From Vibrio ziniensis (GTDB lineage Bacteria > Pseudomonadota > Gammaproteobacteria > Enterobacterales > Vibrionaceae): 64,000 nt of DNA. Within the stretch, counting starts at the first letter, position 1, and the number at the start of each line of letters is the position of its first letter. Under the pieces are notes generated by a model, which worked only from the letters and a program-made list of their open reading frames with translations, ran no database searches and was not told where the DNA came from. The stretch is from the NCBI RefSeq assembly GCF_011064285.1, contig NZ_CP049331.1, forward strand, positions 2,604,001 through 2,668,000, given 5' to 3'. The translations under genes were made by a program, and so were the position numbers. This document shows positions 19,399-28,884 of this stretch, one piece after another.

Positions 19399-20502
19399 TT
19401 ACGCTAAGTGTTCCTGAGCCAAATAATCATGACTCTGCATCTCAATTAAACGGGACTGACAGCGCTTAAATTCGAACTCCAACTGCCCATGAGTATACAG
19501 TTCATCTAAAGGAACTTCAGCAGAGATAATGAGCTTAACATTGCGCTCATAAAATTCGTCAACCAACGCAATAAAACGTCTTGCCGCATCATCAATCGAA
19601 CGTTCCATCTGTTTGACTTCCGCTAACAACACCGTGTGATATAGCTTTGACAACTCAATGTAATCATTTTGACTACGAGCCGTCTGGCAAAGTTGTTCAA
19701 ATGACGCATAAAGTAAACCGTCATTCGCTTCAATAACATCGATAGTTCGATGATTGACTTCTATCTTATGTTGCTTTGGTTTTTCACTCGCGGCTAACTG
19801 TCCATAATATTTATCGAGATTCTCAGAAGCTTTAATATCAAGTGGGTAATGATAAATTTCCGCTTGTTGCAATGTTCTCAAACGATAATCCACGCCACTA
19901 TCTACATTCAGAATTTGACAGTGCTTTTCAATGAGAGCAATTGCAGGCAAGAAGCGGGCACGCTGCAATCCATTTCGGTATAAATCATGAGGTGGAATAT
20001 TGGATGTAGCCACTAACACAACACCGCGATGAAACAGAGCTTGGAATAACGTACCCAGAATCATAGCATCGGTGATATCAGAGACAAAAAACTCGTCAAA
20101 ACAGATAATTACCGCTTCCTGACTGAATTTATCGGCAATAATTTCAAGCGGATCACTGACATCATCGAGCAGTTTCAATTCATCATGTACTCGGTACATA
20201 AAACGGTGAAAATGCACACGCATTTTTTTATCCGTAGGCAGAGCATCAAAGAAAGTATCCATTAGATACGTTTTTCCACGCCCTACTCCCCCCCAGAAGT
20301 ATAATCCCTTAGGTAACTGCGGCTTTTCTTCTTTTTTCCCTAATAGTTTTTGCCAGCGAGATGGTTTGACCACTGGAGTATTCATATAATTAATTAGCTG
20401 ATGATAAAGCTCATCTAGGGCATTTACGGCCATAGCTTGTGCTTCATCTTGTTGAAAATCCGATCGTTTTAAATCTTGTTCGTATCGCTGCTTCGGAGTC
20501 AT
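19399..20502 (-). CDS. zapE: ZapE, AFG1-type divisome ATPase
   Basis: AAA-like ATPase related to mitochondrial AFG1/LACE1. In E. coli ZapE joins the divisome late and affects Z-ring stability. Walker A is GGVGRGKT at residues 71-78; Walker B is VIICFDEFFVSD near 136. It has 367 residues. It is divergent from zapG, a second division-linked gene, over a 151-bp gap. Confidence 0.93.
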   Translation of the reverse strand: MTPKQRYEQDLKRSDFQQDEAQAMAVNALDELYHQLINYMNTPVVKPSRWQKLLGKKEEKPQLPKGLYFWGGVGRGKTYLMDTFFDALPTDKKMRVHFHRFMYRVHDELKLLDDVSDPLEIIADKFSQEAVIICFDEFFVSDITDAMILGTLFQALFHRGVVLVATSNIPPHDLYRNGLQRARFLPAIALIEKHCQILNVDSGVDYRLRTLQQAEIYHYPLDIKASENLDKYYGQLAASEKPKQHKIEVNHRTIDVIEANDGLLYASFEQLCQTARSQNDYIELSKLYHTVLLAEVKQMERSIDDAARRFIALVDEFYERNVKLIISAEVPLDELYTHGQLEFEFKRCQSRLIEMQSHDYLAQEHLA

Positions 20503-20653
20503 AACTATCTGCTCAAAAAAAGAGGGGAAGAAACTGCAATGTAGAGCACATGCTTTTTACTTTATCCATTTGAGCAGTCATAGTACCATGAGGCGAGTGC
20601 ATGTGTAACCAATTGGTGAAAAACATGTTAAATAACAACAATAAGGAGCTGTT

Positions 20654-21094
20654 ATGCCTTGGATTTATGCCATTGTTGGATTGTTAGTCGGCCTTGTTGC
20701 TGGTGTTGTAATTTCTCGTTTAACTACGCCTCAATATAAGGCTCAGAAGTCCTTAAAAAAAGATTTAGACAGCGCAAAATATGCGCTTGAACAGCAACGT
20801 CAAGAGCTCTCAGACCATTTTGCCCAAACTGCCGAGATGCTCGACACACTTGGTAAAGACTACACCAAGCTGTATCAGCACATGTCGAAAACGTCTAGCG
20901 AGTTACTTCCAAATGTGCCGGAGCAAGACAACCCATTTGTTAAGCAAATTGCGCAACAAAAAGAAGAAAACAGTTCAGATGAAGCACTTGAAGAGCAACC
21001 AAAAGATTACGCTTTAGGCGCAACTGGTTTACTAAAAACTGAAGAAAAGGCCATTCTCCATTCTTCAGAAGTTATCGATGTGAAAGCGAGTTAA
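20654..21094 (+). CDS. zapG: ZapG (YhcB, DUF1043) inner-membrane protein
   Basis: Single N-terminal membrane helix (residues 3-22, IYAIVGLLVGLVAGVVIS) followed by a cytoplasmic coiled coil (about 35-75) and an acidic, disordered tail. The DUF1043 core (DHFAQTAEMLDTLGKDYTKLY, quoted in part) is well conserved. E. coli YhcB/ZapG links the divisome with envelope growth. It has 146 residues, with AAGGAG upstream of the ATG. It lies next to degQ as in E. coli (yhcB-degQ-degS). Confidence 0.9.
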   Translation: MPWIYAIVGLLVGLVAGVVISRLTTPQYKAQKSLKKDLDSAKYALEQQRQELSDHFAQTAEMLDTLGKDYTKLYQHMSKTSSELLPNVPEQDNPFVKQIAQQKEENSSDEALEEQPKDYALGATGLLKTEEKAILHSSEVIDVKAS

Positions 21095-21128
21095 TTAATA
21101 CTCATATTGATAACAAATAATCTCAAAT

Positions 21129-21155
21129 GAACTTTGCAAAGGTTTTTGAGTCATA
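21129..21155 (+). promoter_or_regulatory. candidate sigma-E promoter for degQ
   Basis: GAACTT (21129-21134) is followed after 16 bases by TCATA (21151-21155), resembling the sigma-E pattern GGAACTT-N16-TCTGA/TCAAA. It would start a transcript about 75 bases before the degQ ATG. The -10 half matches only in part, so this is a candidate. Confidence 0.4.
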
Positions 21156-21235
21156 ACTCTCACTGAGTCTGTTGAAGTTTGATATTTAGCACAAATATTA
21201 ATCACGACCAGATAATTATCTATGAGGAGTTCATG

Positions 21236-22603
21236 ATGAAAAAACCTTTGCTTGCTTTAACGGTTCTATCCTTAAGCTTAAGTTCTATCATTGCACCAAT
21301 GCCAGCTACTGCGGCACTGCCTTTATCTGTGAATGGAGAGCAAATGCCAAGTTTGGCACCCATGCTCGAAAAAGTAACCCCGGCAGTGGTAAGCATTGCA
21401 GTAGAAGGTACTCAAGTCTCTCGGCAAAGAGTTCCAGAGCAATTCCGATTCTTCTTTGGTCCAGACTTCCCCGTTGAACAGATGCAAGAGCGTCCCTTTA
21501 GAGCGCTCGGCTCTGGCGTTATTATTGACGCGGATAAAGGCTATGTCGTTACTAACTACCACGTCATCAACAATGCAGAAAAGATCCGCGTAAAGTTACA
21601 TGACGGACGTGAGCTTAATGCTGAGTTGGTCGGTGGCGATGAAATGTCTGATATTGCGCTACTAAAATTGGGCAAAGCAGAAAACCTAACGCAAATTAAG
21701 ATTGCTGACTCGGATCAACTTCGTGTCGGTGATTTTGCAGTAGCGATCGGTAACCCATTTGGTCTTGGTCAAACCGTTACTTCAGGCATCGTTTCAGCGC
21801 TAGGTCGAAGCGGTTTAAATATTGAAAACTTCGAGAACTTTATTCAAACCGATGCCGCTATTAACAGCGGTAACTCTGGTGGCGCATTGGTAAACCTCAA
21901 TGGTGAGCTGATCGGTATTAACACCGCTATTCTTGGGCCAAATGGTGGCAACGTCGGTATCGGCTTCTCTATTCCTTCCAATATGATGAAAAACCTCACT
22001 AGCCAAATTCTCGAATTTGGTGAAGTAAAACGAGGCATGCTGGGCGTTCAAGGTGGTGAAGTCACTTCTGAACTGGCCGAAGCTATGGGTTATTCGTCAA
22101 CTAAAGGGGCGTTCGTTAGCCAAGTTGTGCCAGATAGTGCTGCAGATAAAGCAGGGCTAAAAGCCGGTGATATCGTTGTCTCTGTTAACGGTAAGAAGAT
22201 AGAAACCTTCTCTGAACTGCGTGCAAAAGTCGCGACTCTAGGCGCTGGTAAAACCGTAAAACTGGGTGTTATTCGTGAAGGTAAAGAGAAAACCTACGAC
22301 GTAACACTTGGCGAAGCAACCAATAGCAAAACGAAAGCAGACAAGCTACACCACGGGTTACAAGGCGCTGAGTTAAGCAATACTACGGCAACTGATGTGG
22401 TCGAAGGTGTCAAAGTCACTAGCGTTGCTAAAGACTCACCAGCTGAGAGCTATCAGCTTCAAACTGACGACATTATTATTGGAGTGAACAGACAACGTGT
22501 GAAAAACATCGCTGATTTAAGAGCAATCATGGATAAAAATCCAAGCATTCTTGCCCTTAACATTCAACGCGGTGATCGCACTATCTACTTAGTCGTTCGA
22601 TAG
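21236..22603 (+). CDS. degQ: DegQ/DegP-family periplasmic serine endoprotease
   Basis: HtrA protease and chaperone that degrades misfolded periplasmic proteins. A signal peptide (about 1-26, ending ATA-ALPLS) precedes a trypsin-like domain with the triad in NYHVINN, SDIALLKL and GNSGGALV, then two PDZ domains (about 265-350 and 370-450). The frame opens at 21179, and two adjacent ATGs lie at 21233 and 21236. GAGGAG stands six bases before the second, which gives a 455-residue protein. Whether it is functionally DegP or DegQ cannot be told from sequence alone, since no other homologue is visible here. Confidence 0.93.
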   Translation: MKKPLLALTVLSLSLSSIIAPMPATAALPLSVNGEQMPSLAPMLEKVTPAVVSIAVEGTQVSRQRVPEQFRFFFGPDFPVEQMQERPFRALGSGVIIDADKGYVVTNYHVINNAEKIRVKLHDGRELNAELVGGDEMSDIALLKLGKAENLTQIKIADSDQLRVGDFAVAIGNPFGLGQTVTSGIVSALGRSGLNIENFENFIQTDAAINSGNSGGALVNLNGELIGINTAILGPNGGNVGIGFSIPSNMMKNLTSQILEFGEVKRGMLGVQGGEVTSELAEAMGYSSTKGAFVSQVVPDSAADKAGLKAGDIVVSVNGKKIETFSELRAKVATLGAGKTVKLGVIREGKEKTYDVTLGEATNSKTKADKLHHGLQGAELSNTTATDVVEGVKVTSVAKDSPAESYQLQTDDIIIGVNRQRVKNIADLRAIMDKNPSILALNIQRGDRTIYLVVR

Positions 22604-22654
22604 TCCAGCGCTAGCTAAATACAAATAAAGCAGCCAAGTTGCTGTTCAAGTAAT

Positions 22655-22687
22655 AAAGAGGACCACAATTGCATGTGGTCCTTTTGT
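22655..22687 (+). terminator. degQ terminator
   Basis: Stem AGGACCACA / TGTGGTCCT with loop ATTGCA is followed by TTTTGTT. It separates degQ from degS, which therefore probably has its own promoter. Confidence 0.85.
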
Positions 22688-22795
22688 TATTTGTCTAGGT
22701 AATGCTATTCTTCGTGTTTATAAAACTCCCCCAAAGTTCTTGGGATACAACTATTTAAAACTCACTCAATTGGCTACGCTGATTCTGGGGAAATT

Positions 22796-23857
22796 ATGCT
22801 AAAAGTTTTGCTTCGTTCTGTTGTTATTGGCTTGGTTACAGCGGCGATCATTGTCGCTGCAATGCCATCTTTACGTGAAAACATCGTCCCCAAACGAAGC
22901 AATACTCCTGCAGATATCACTTCACTACAAATATCATTTAATGGTGCTGTCAGTAAGGCAGCACCCGCCGTAGTGAATATCTATAGCCGAAAATATGCAG
23001 AGAACGATCGCAGCAAATTATCGACTCAAGGATTGGGATCAGGCGTTATCGTAAGTGAGAAAGGCTATATCATCACCAACTATCACGTTGTCGCGCAGGC
23101 AGATCAAATCATCGTGGCTCTGCAAGATGGGCGCGTAGCAGCCGCTCAGCTTGTAGGTAAAGACCGAAGAACGGATATCGCTGTATTACGAGTGGAAGGC
23201 AGTAATCTTCCGGTTATTCCTTTAAACCCAAACTATCAGGCGAAAGTGGGAGATGTCGTACTGGCAATTGGTAACCCGTACAACCTAGGCCAAACCACTA
23301 CATTTGGTATTATTTCTGCAACAGGGCGCTCTTCGATCAGTGCTGATGGTCGTCAAGCTTTCATTCAGACCGATGCGGCGATCAATGAGGGCAACTCCGG
23401 TGGTGCGTTGGTTAATACTCAAGGTGAATTAGTCGGTATCAACACCGCCTCTTTCCAACAGGCTACAGATTTAGAAACTTATGGTATTTCATTTGCCATC
23501 CCCTATTCTCTAGCTAACACCATTATGGAAAAGATCATTGCCGATGGTCGTGTAATTCGTGGCTACATTGGTGTGGATGGACAGGACATTAATTCTGTTA
23601 CTTCTCGTTTACTGGGTAGTGAACATATTGGCGGTATCGTGATTTTAGCCGTAGACCCAAGTGGTCCAGCAGCAAAAGCGGGCTTTGAAGCTCGCGATAT
23701 TATTTTGAAAATCGATGAGCATAAAATTAACGGTCGCCAAAGTGTTATGGATACCGTCACCAACTTAAGACCAGGTACCGTAGTTAACTTTACTTTGCTA
23801 CGTAAAGGTGAAGAGATCACTCTACCAGTGACTATCTCCGAAGATACTCGCGAATAG
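22796..23857 (+). CDS. degS: DegS, site-1 protease of the sigma-E pathway
   Basis: Inner-membrane-anchored HtrA protease that senses exposed outer-membrane protein C-termini through its PDZ domain and cuts the anti-sigma factor RseA. One N-terminal anchor (residues 4-24), triad sequences NYHVVAQ, TDIAVLRV and EGNSGGALV, and a single PDZ domain (about 255-345) distinguish it from DegQ. It has 353 residues. GGGG lies seven bases before the ATG. Confidence 0.95.
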   Translation: MLKVLLRSVVIGLVTAAIIVAAMPSLRENIVPKRSNTPADITSLQISFNGAVSKAAPAVVNIYSRKYAENDRSKLSTQGLGSGVIVSEKGYIITNYHVVAQADQIIVALQDGRVAAAQLVGKDRRTDIAVLRVEGSNLPVIPLNPNYQAKVGDVVLAIGNPYNLGQTTTFGIISATGRSSISADGRQAFIQTDAAINEGNSGGALVNTQGELVGINTASFQQATDLETYGISFAIPYSLANTIMEKIIADGRVIRGYIGVDGQDINSVTSRLLGSEHIGGIVILAVDPSGPAAKAGFEARDIILKIDEHKINGRQSVMDTVTNLRPGTVVNFTLLRKGEEITLPVTISEDTRE

Positions 23858-23887
23858 ACCAACAGTACCAATTCAAAGTAAATCTTA

Positions 23888-24056
23888 TACCATTCTGGAA
23901 AATTTCCTGATCAGTGAATGGGTGTCGATAAGCAAACCCTCCGAGCCATGGATGGCTCGGCGGAGCTTCAGGGACGAATGAATGCGCGTTTGCGTTTGGC
24001 ACCCATTCGCTGTTCTACCGATGCTCAGTCTGATCATATTCTTATCTAGGATGGAA
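23888..24056 (-). repeat. dispersed inverted-repeat element, copy B (169 bp)
   Basis: Same family as 13995-14145 but in the opposite orientation and with the complete internal segment. Plus-strand ends are TACCATTCTGGA and TCTAGGATGGAA. The central palindrome (GAGCCATGGATGGCTC) and the long paired arms are intact. It lies 30 bases after the degS stop and before the shared degS/rplS terminator, within convergent 3' ends. Confidence 0.9.
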
Positions 24057-24093
24057 TTAGATAGTTTTAAAATCACTTAGTCAAAAAATGCAC

Positions 24094-24127
24094 ATAAAAA
24101 AACGGAGCCAAATGGCTCCGTTTTTTC
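24094..24127. terminator. bidirectional terminator of degS and rplS
   Basis: Perfect stem ACGGAGCC / GGCTCCGT with loop AAAT, flanked by seven A on the left and six T on the right. It serves the convergent degS and rpsP-rimM-trmD-rplS transcripts. Confidence 0.92.
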
Positions 24128-24149
24128 TATGAGAATGCGATATGAAGTA

Positions 24150-24503
24150 TTACTTCTTAGCAAGTTTCTCTTTAATACGAGCAGACTTACCAGAACGCTC
24201 ACGCAGGTAGTACAACTTGGCACGACGTACTGCACCGCGACGTTTAACTTCAATTCCGCCGATAGCAGGAGAGTGAGTTTGGAACGTACGTTCAACACCT
24301 TCACCGTTAGAAATCTTACGTACAGTGAATGCTGAGTGTAGACCACGGTTACGGATAGCGATTACAACACCTTCGAATGCCTGTAGACGCTCACGATCAC
24401 CTTCTTTTACCTTAACTTGAACTACAACAGTGTCACCTGGTGCAAATTTAGGTAGGTCTTGTTTCATTTGCTCTTGCTCAAGAGCTTTGATGATGTTACT
24501 CAT
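24150..24503 (-). CDS. rplS: 50S ribosomal protein L19 (bL19)
   Basis: Large-subunit protein at the subunit interface, 117 residues. Family sequences include [32 protein letters not shown] and [20 protein letters not shown] (quoted in part). It is the last gene of the conserved rpsP-rimM-trmD-rplS operon, 42 bases after trmD. Confidence 0.98.
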   Translation of the reverse strand: MSNIIKALEQEQMKQDLPKFAPGDTVVVQVKVKEGDRERLQAFEGVVIAIRNRGLHSAFTVRKISNGEGVERTFQTHSPAIGGIEVKRRGAVRRAKLYYLRERSGKSARIKEKLAKK

Positions 24504-24545
24504 TTTTTTAAATTCCTAGAATAAACTGATACTAAATTTAATAGG

Positions 24546-25292
24546 TTACTGGTTATCTCGAGTTTCTTTAATGAACTCAGCCAGTAATTGTTCCTGTTCG
24601 TCAGTCAGAGCTAGGTTTTCCAGGAGCTCCGGACGTCTTAACCAAGTTCGGCCCAGCGACGATTTTAGTCGCCAGCGACGAATGTCCTCATGATTTCCAG
24701 ATTTCAGCACCAAAGGTACCTCTTTTCCGTCTAACACTTCAGGACGTGTATAGTGCGGACAATCTAACAAGCCATTGGCAAAAGAATCCTCTTCTGCTGA
24801 CGCAAAATCTCCAAGTACACCCGGAATAAACCGAGACACAGAGTCAATTAACGTCATGGCTGGGATTTCCCCACCCGTCATTACGAAATCTCCAATTGAC
24901 CATTCTTCGTCAACTTCAGATTCAATAATGCGTTCATCTACCCCTTCGTACCGACCACAAATAAGAACCAAGTTCTGATTAGTAGCGAGTTCTTCTACTC
25001 CTTGTTGGTCGAGCTTGCGACCTTGAGGAGAGAGGTATATGACTTTCGTCTTTCCCGGTGCGGCTTGTTTGGCAGCATGAATAGCATCGCGCAAAGGCTG
25101 TACCATCATTAACATACCAGGGCCACCACCGTAGGGTTTATCATCGACAGTGCGACGCTTGTCGTGAGTGAAATCGCGTGGATTCCAAGTCTCAACGGAC
25201 AACAACCCTTTTTTAACCGCTTGGCCTGTGACTCCAAAATCTGTAATGCTGCGGAACATTTCAGGAAATAGGCTTATTACGCCAACCCACAT
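24546..25292 (-). CDS. trmD: tRNA (guanine37-N1)-methyltransferase
   Basis: SPOUT-class methyltransferase that makes m1G37 next to the anticodon and so prevents frameshifting. The knotted SAM-binding region is seen in [13 protein letters not shown] and [13 protein letters not shown] (about 110-145). It starts [13 protein letters not shown], as the family does, and has 248 residues. It lies between rimM and rplS. Confidence 0.98.
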   Translation of the reverse strand: MWVGVISLFPEMFRSITDFGVTGQAVKKGLLSVETWNPRDFTHDKRRTVDDKPYGGGPGMLMMVQPLRDAIHAAKQAAPGKTKVIYLSPQGRKLDQQGVEELATNQNLVLICGRYEGVDERIIESEVDEEWSIGDFVMTGGEIPAMTLIDSVSRFIPGVLGDFASAEEDSFANGLLDCPHYTRPEVLDGKEVPLVLKSGNHEDIRRWRLKSSLGRTWLRRPELLENLALTDEQEQLLAEFIKETRDNQ

Positions 25293-25317
25293 GTGTTCTT
25301 TGCCTTATATTTCAGAG

Positions 25318-25872
25318 TTAAAACGCTGGATCCCAGTCAACTTCGATCCGTTGAGCTGTGCGATCAATATTTTTGATCACTTGCTCTTCAAGGAACGGAA
25401 TTAATCGTTCCTTTTGTCCGAAAGCATCTTTCAGATTAGCTTTAACTACGAGAACATCGTTCGAGCCAGTTTCTAGCATGTCAGTAACTTTACCTAGGTC
25501 GTAGCCTTCAGTTGTTACCACTTGCATGCCGAACAATTCGCGCCAGTAGAATTCATCTTCTGGCAATTCTGGTAGTACCGCAGGGTCAATTGAAATTTCC
25601 AAATTAGTCAGTAGGTGCGCATCTTCACGAACATCAAGACCTGCAAGTTTAACTACAAGCCCTTTGTTGTGGCGCTTCCAACCTTCAACTTTGTACTCAA
25701 CTGACACACCCTTTTGGTTAACAAACCAAGGGGCATAATCAAAAATACTTTCTGGATTGTCTGTATAGGAAAAAACTTTAAGCCAACCACGAATGCCGTA
25801 AGTAGCACCAAACTTGCCTACAACAATTTTCTCGCTTTGTTTGCTCATCGTTTCATTACCTTTCATCGACAT
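25318..25872 (-). CDS. rimM: ribosome maturation factor RimM
   Basis: Assembly factor that binds S19 and helps mature the head of the 30S subunit. The N-terminal RimM domain ([20 protein letters not shown]) is followed by a PRC-barrel domain from about residue 100 ([13 protein letters not shown]). Two starts are possible: ATG at 25872 (184 residues) or ATG at 25848 (176 residues), the latter with AAAGG ten bases upstream. I keep the longer form with low certainty about the start. Confidence 0.93.
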   Translation of the reverse strand: MSMKGNETMSKQSEKIVVGKFGATYGIRGWLKVFSYTDNPESIFDYAPWFVNQKGVSVEYKVEGWKRHNKGLVVKLAGLDVREDAHLLTNLEISIDPAVLPELPEDEFYWRELFGMQVVTTEGYDLGKVTDMLETGSNDVLVVKANLKDAFGQKERLIPFLEEQVIKNIDRTAQRIEVDWDPAF

Positions 25873-25899
25873 AAACTAGTTACTCACTAAATGTAAGAA

Positions 25900-26148
25900 T
25901 TAAGCAGCTTTTTGAGCGTCTTTTACTAGTTTAGCTACGCGATCAGATACAGATGCGCCTTGTGAAACCCAGTGGTTCACGCGATCTAGATCTAGACGTA
26001 GGCCTTCTTCTTGACCAGTAGCAGTAGGGTTAAAGAAACCTACTTTCTCGATGAAGCGGCCAGTAGCTGAGTTGCGGCTGTCTGCAACAACGATTTGATA
26101 GAATGGACGCTTCTTAGCGCCGTGACGTGCCAAACGAATGGTTACCAT
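25900..26148 (-). CDS. rpsP: 30S ribosomal protein S16 (bS16)
   Basis: Small-subunit assembly protein, 82 residues, starting [20 protein letters not shown] with [19 protein letters not shown] following. AGAGGACGAC stands directly before the ATG. It is the first gene of its operon. A possible promoter (TTGGCA at 26222-26227, minus strand, with TATCTA 18 bases on) lies downstream of the ffh terminator, but the match is modest. Confidence 0.98.
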   Translation of the reverse strand: MVTIRLARHGAKKRPFYQIVVADSRNSATGRFIEKVGFFNPTATGQEEGLRLDLDRVNHWVSQGASVSDRVAKLVKDAQKAA

Positions 26149-26224
26149 GTCGTCCTCTTTGCTTTCTCAAAAATAAAATTAACCCCAGTAACCGTCTTAG
26201 ATAAAACAGCTTGGGGTCTCGTGC

Positions 26225-26263
26225 CAAAATAAAGCCCCGGAATTTTACTCTTATTCCGAGGCA
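26225..26263 (-). terminator. ffh terminator or attenuator
   Basis: On the minus strand the stem GCCTCGGAAT / ATTCCGGGGC, with one mismatch, is followed by TTTATTTT. It stands about 95 bases after the ffh stop and before rpsP, so it may terminate ffh or modulate read-through into the ribosomal operon. Confidence 0.7.
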
Positions 26264-26357
26264 TTGCAAGGTTTTTAGCTAATTTTTCACCACCAAAAGC
26301 AGGGATTAATTACTGTGACCTTGATAACAGTTTGAAAGATTAGGTTAGTTTTTAAGC

Positions 26358-27743
26358 TTAGCGACCGAAGAAGCCACCGCCTCCGCCCATACCACCCATG
26401 CCGCCCATCATGCCTTGCATGTTGCGCATCATACCTTTCATGCCGCCTTTTTGCATTTTCTTCATCATCTTTTGCATCTGAGTGAATTGTTTCAATAGGC
26501 GGTTAACATCTTGCACCTGAACACCAGAGCCTGATGCGATACGTTTTTTACGGGAACCTTTAATTAAATCTGGATTCTGACGCTCTTTCATCGTCATTGA
26601 GCTGATAATGGCTTCCATTTGCTTAAACATGCCATCATCGACTTTATCTTTGACGCCAGCAGGGAGTTGAGACATGCCAGGAAGCTTATCCAGCATTCCC
26701 ATCATGCCACCCATATTTTTCATTTGCCCAAGCTGTTCACGGAAATCTTCTAGGTCAAAACCTTTCTTCTCTTTGAACTTCTTAGCCAGCTTTTCTGCTT
26801 TTTCTTGGTCAACGTTGCGTTGTAAATCTTCAATCAGTGACAGAACGTCACCCATACCAAGAATACGAGAAGCAACACGATCAGGATGGAAAGGCTCTAG
26901 AGCGTCGGTTTTCTCACCCACACCCAAGAACTTAATGGGTTTACCGGTAATATGACGTACAGATAAAGCCGCACCACCACGAGCATCACCATCAACTTTG
27001 GTCAGGATCACGCCCGTTAAAGGTAGTGCATCACCAAACGCTTTCGCCGTGTTTGCCGCATCTTGCCCCGTCATCGCATCGACAACAAACAGTGTTTCAA
27101 CCGGATTGATGGCTTTATGCAGGTCTTGGATTTCCGACATCATTTGCTCATCGATAGCAAGACGGCCTGCGGTATCGACAATTAATACGTCATAGAATTT
27201 TTTCTTCGCATGGTCAATGGCTGCATTAGCAATATCAATCGGTTTCTGATCAGCGGAAGATGGGAAGAAATCGACGCCAAGGTCAGTCGCTAGCGTTTCT
27301 AACTGTTTGATCGCTGCAGGACGATAAACGTCGGCAGAAACCACCAGTACTTTCTTCTTATCACGCTCTTTTAATAGTTTAGAGAGTTTACCAACGCTGG
27401 TTGTTTTACCCGCACCTTGTAAACCCGCCATTAATATTACGGCTGGCGGCTGAGCAGCAAGGTTTAACGCTTCATTGGATTCCCCCATAACCTTTTCAAG
27501 CTCGCTACGTACGATCTTGATAAATTCCTGGCCAGGGGTCAGCGATTTAGAAACTTCGACACCAACCGCGCTCTCTTTCACACGGTTTACGAAATCACGG
27601 ACAACAGGAAGCGCTACGTCTGCTTCCAATAGCGCCATTCGCACTTCACGTAGGGTATCTTTAATATTGTCTTCAGTAAGACGTCCTTTACCGCTGATAT
27701 TTTTCAGCGTCTTGGATAGTCGATCCGTTAAATTCTCAAACAT
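26358..27743 (-). CDS. ffh: signal recognition particle GTPase Ffh
   Basis: Protein subunit of SRP, which binds signal sequences and targets inner-membrane proteins to FtsY. An N domain (1-90) precedes the G domain with P-loop GLQGAGKT (107-114), DTAGR and TKVDGDARGG. The methionine-rich M domain (about 330-450) ends in a glycine/methionine-rich tail. It has 461 residues. It is divergent from ypjD. Confidence 0.97.
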   Translation of the reverse strand: MFENLTDRLSKTLKNISGKGRLTEDNIKDTLREVRMALLEADVALPVVRDFVNRVKESAVGVEVSKSLTPGQEFIKIVRSELEKVMGESNEALNLAAQPPAVILMAGLQGAGKTTSVGKLSKLLKERDKKKVLVVSADVYRPAAIKQLETLATDLGVDFFPSSADQKPIDIANAAIDHAKKKFYDVLIVDTAGRLAIDEQMMSEIQDLHKAINPVETLFVVDAMTGQDAANTAKAFGDALPLTGVILTKVDGDARGGAALSVRHITGKPIKFLGVGEKTDALEPFHPDRVASRILGMGDVLSLIEDLQRNVDQEKAEKLAKKFKEKKGFDLEDFREQLGQMKNMGGMMGMLDKLPGMSQLPAGVKDKVDDGMFKQMEAIISSMTMKERQNPDLIKGSRKKRIASGSGVQVQDVNRLLKQFTQMQKMMKKMQKGGMKGMMRNMQGMMGGMGGMGGGGGFFGR

Positions 27744-27989
27744 CTTTATTCTCTTCGCGGTACGGCGATTAATTAGAGTGAGTATACCTTAGCCAGCACC
27801 ATAGGCATACCCTCTTCCCCTATAACAGATAGCCAGCACAAACTAATAAAAGGATACATTGGGATATTTCTTATAAATTGGGTTAGCTTTGCGAGATCTC
27901 AACTATCAAAAATCAATCAACATCCACCATAGCTCATTGGGGTTAGGCAATGTATAATTCATTAATTCAAAACCATTTACGTGAGAAAT

Positions 27990-28784
27990 ATGGACAACTT
28001 AATCGCTATTGTTGCTGCTCTTTTATACGTTTTGTCGATAGCAACCATAGTGCCTAGCCTAGTCAATCAAACAGGAATAAGAGCAAAATCGGTCTTTATT
28101 TCTGCCTTCTTAGCATTAGTTTTTCATGCTTGGCTACTTGGCGATCTCATTTTGAATGGTGCCGGACAGAATTTAAGTATGCTCAACGTGGCATCGTTGA
28201 TTAGCTTTATTATCTCTCTCGTCATGAGCGTTGCGATGTTTAAAACTCGCTTGTGGTTCTTACTACCCGTGGTTTATAGCTTTTCAGCCATCAATTTGTC
28301 CGCAGCCGCATTTTTACCAAGTACCTTTATTACTCACTTGGAAAACGAGCCAAAACTGCTAGTGCATATTTCTCTTGCTTTATTTTCCTACTCAACTTTG
28401 TCAATTGGTGCGCTCTATGCGTTGCAGCTGGCTTGGCTCGATTACAAATTGAAAAAGAAAAAAGCTTTAGCAATTAATCCCAATTTGCCACCATTGTTGA
28501 TGGTAGAGCGCCAACTATTTAAGATAATTCTGATTGGCAACTTATTGTTAACTGGTACTCTTATTACTGGCTTAGTTTTTGTTCAGGATATGTTTGCTCA
28601 AGGTAAAGCTCACAAAGCTATACTTTCATTTATTGCTTGGGTGGTTTATTCGATCTTGCTTTGGGGTCATTACCAAAAAGGTTGGCGAGGAAGAAAAGTA
28701 ACTTGGTTTGCGATTGCAGGTGCAACACTATTGACCTTAGCTTACTTTGGTAGCCGATTTGTCAGAGAAATTATTCTGAGCTGA
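27990..28784 (+). CDS. ypjD: YpjD, CcsA-like inner-membrane protein
   Basis: Polytopic protein with about eight membrane segments, related to the cytochrome c assembly (CcsA/CcmC) family; no haem-handling role has been shown for it. The WGHYQKGWRGRK sequence near the end (about 225-236) resembles the family region. The frame opens with GTG at 27981; ATG at 27990 with GAG upstream is preferred, giving 264 residues. It sits between ffh and corB, as in E. coli. Confidence 0.85.
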   Translation: MDNLIAIVAALLYVLSIATIVPSLVNQTGIRAKSVFISAFLALVFHAWLLGDLILNGAGQNLSMLNVASLISFIISLVMSVAMFKTRLWFLLPVVYSFSAINLSAAAFLPSTFITHLENEPKLLVHISLALFSYSTLSIGALYALQLAWLDYKLKKKKALAINPNLPPLLMVERQLFKIILIGNLLLTGTLITGLVFVQDMFAQGKAHKAILSFIAWVVYSILLWGHYQKGWRGRKVTWFAIAGATLLTLAYFGSRFVREIILS

Positions 28785-28884
28785 GTAGCATTTTGCGAGT
28801 TGTCTTTATTGACCAACGCTTATCATAATTCATTAAGTACTAAAAAATTACTTACCTAAAACTGTTATAAGGAAAAAGATCGTT

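Noticed and set aside
21323..22051. Minus-strand frames inside degQ
   Set aside because: They are shadows of the degQ reading frame without family resemblance or ribosome sites.
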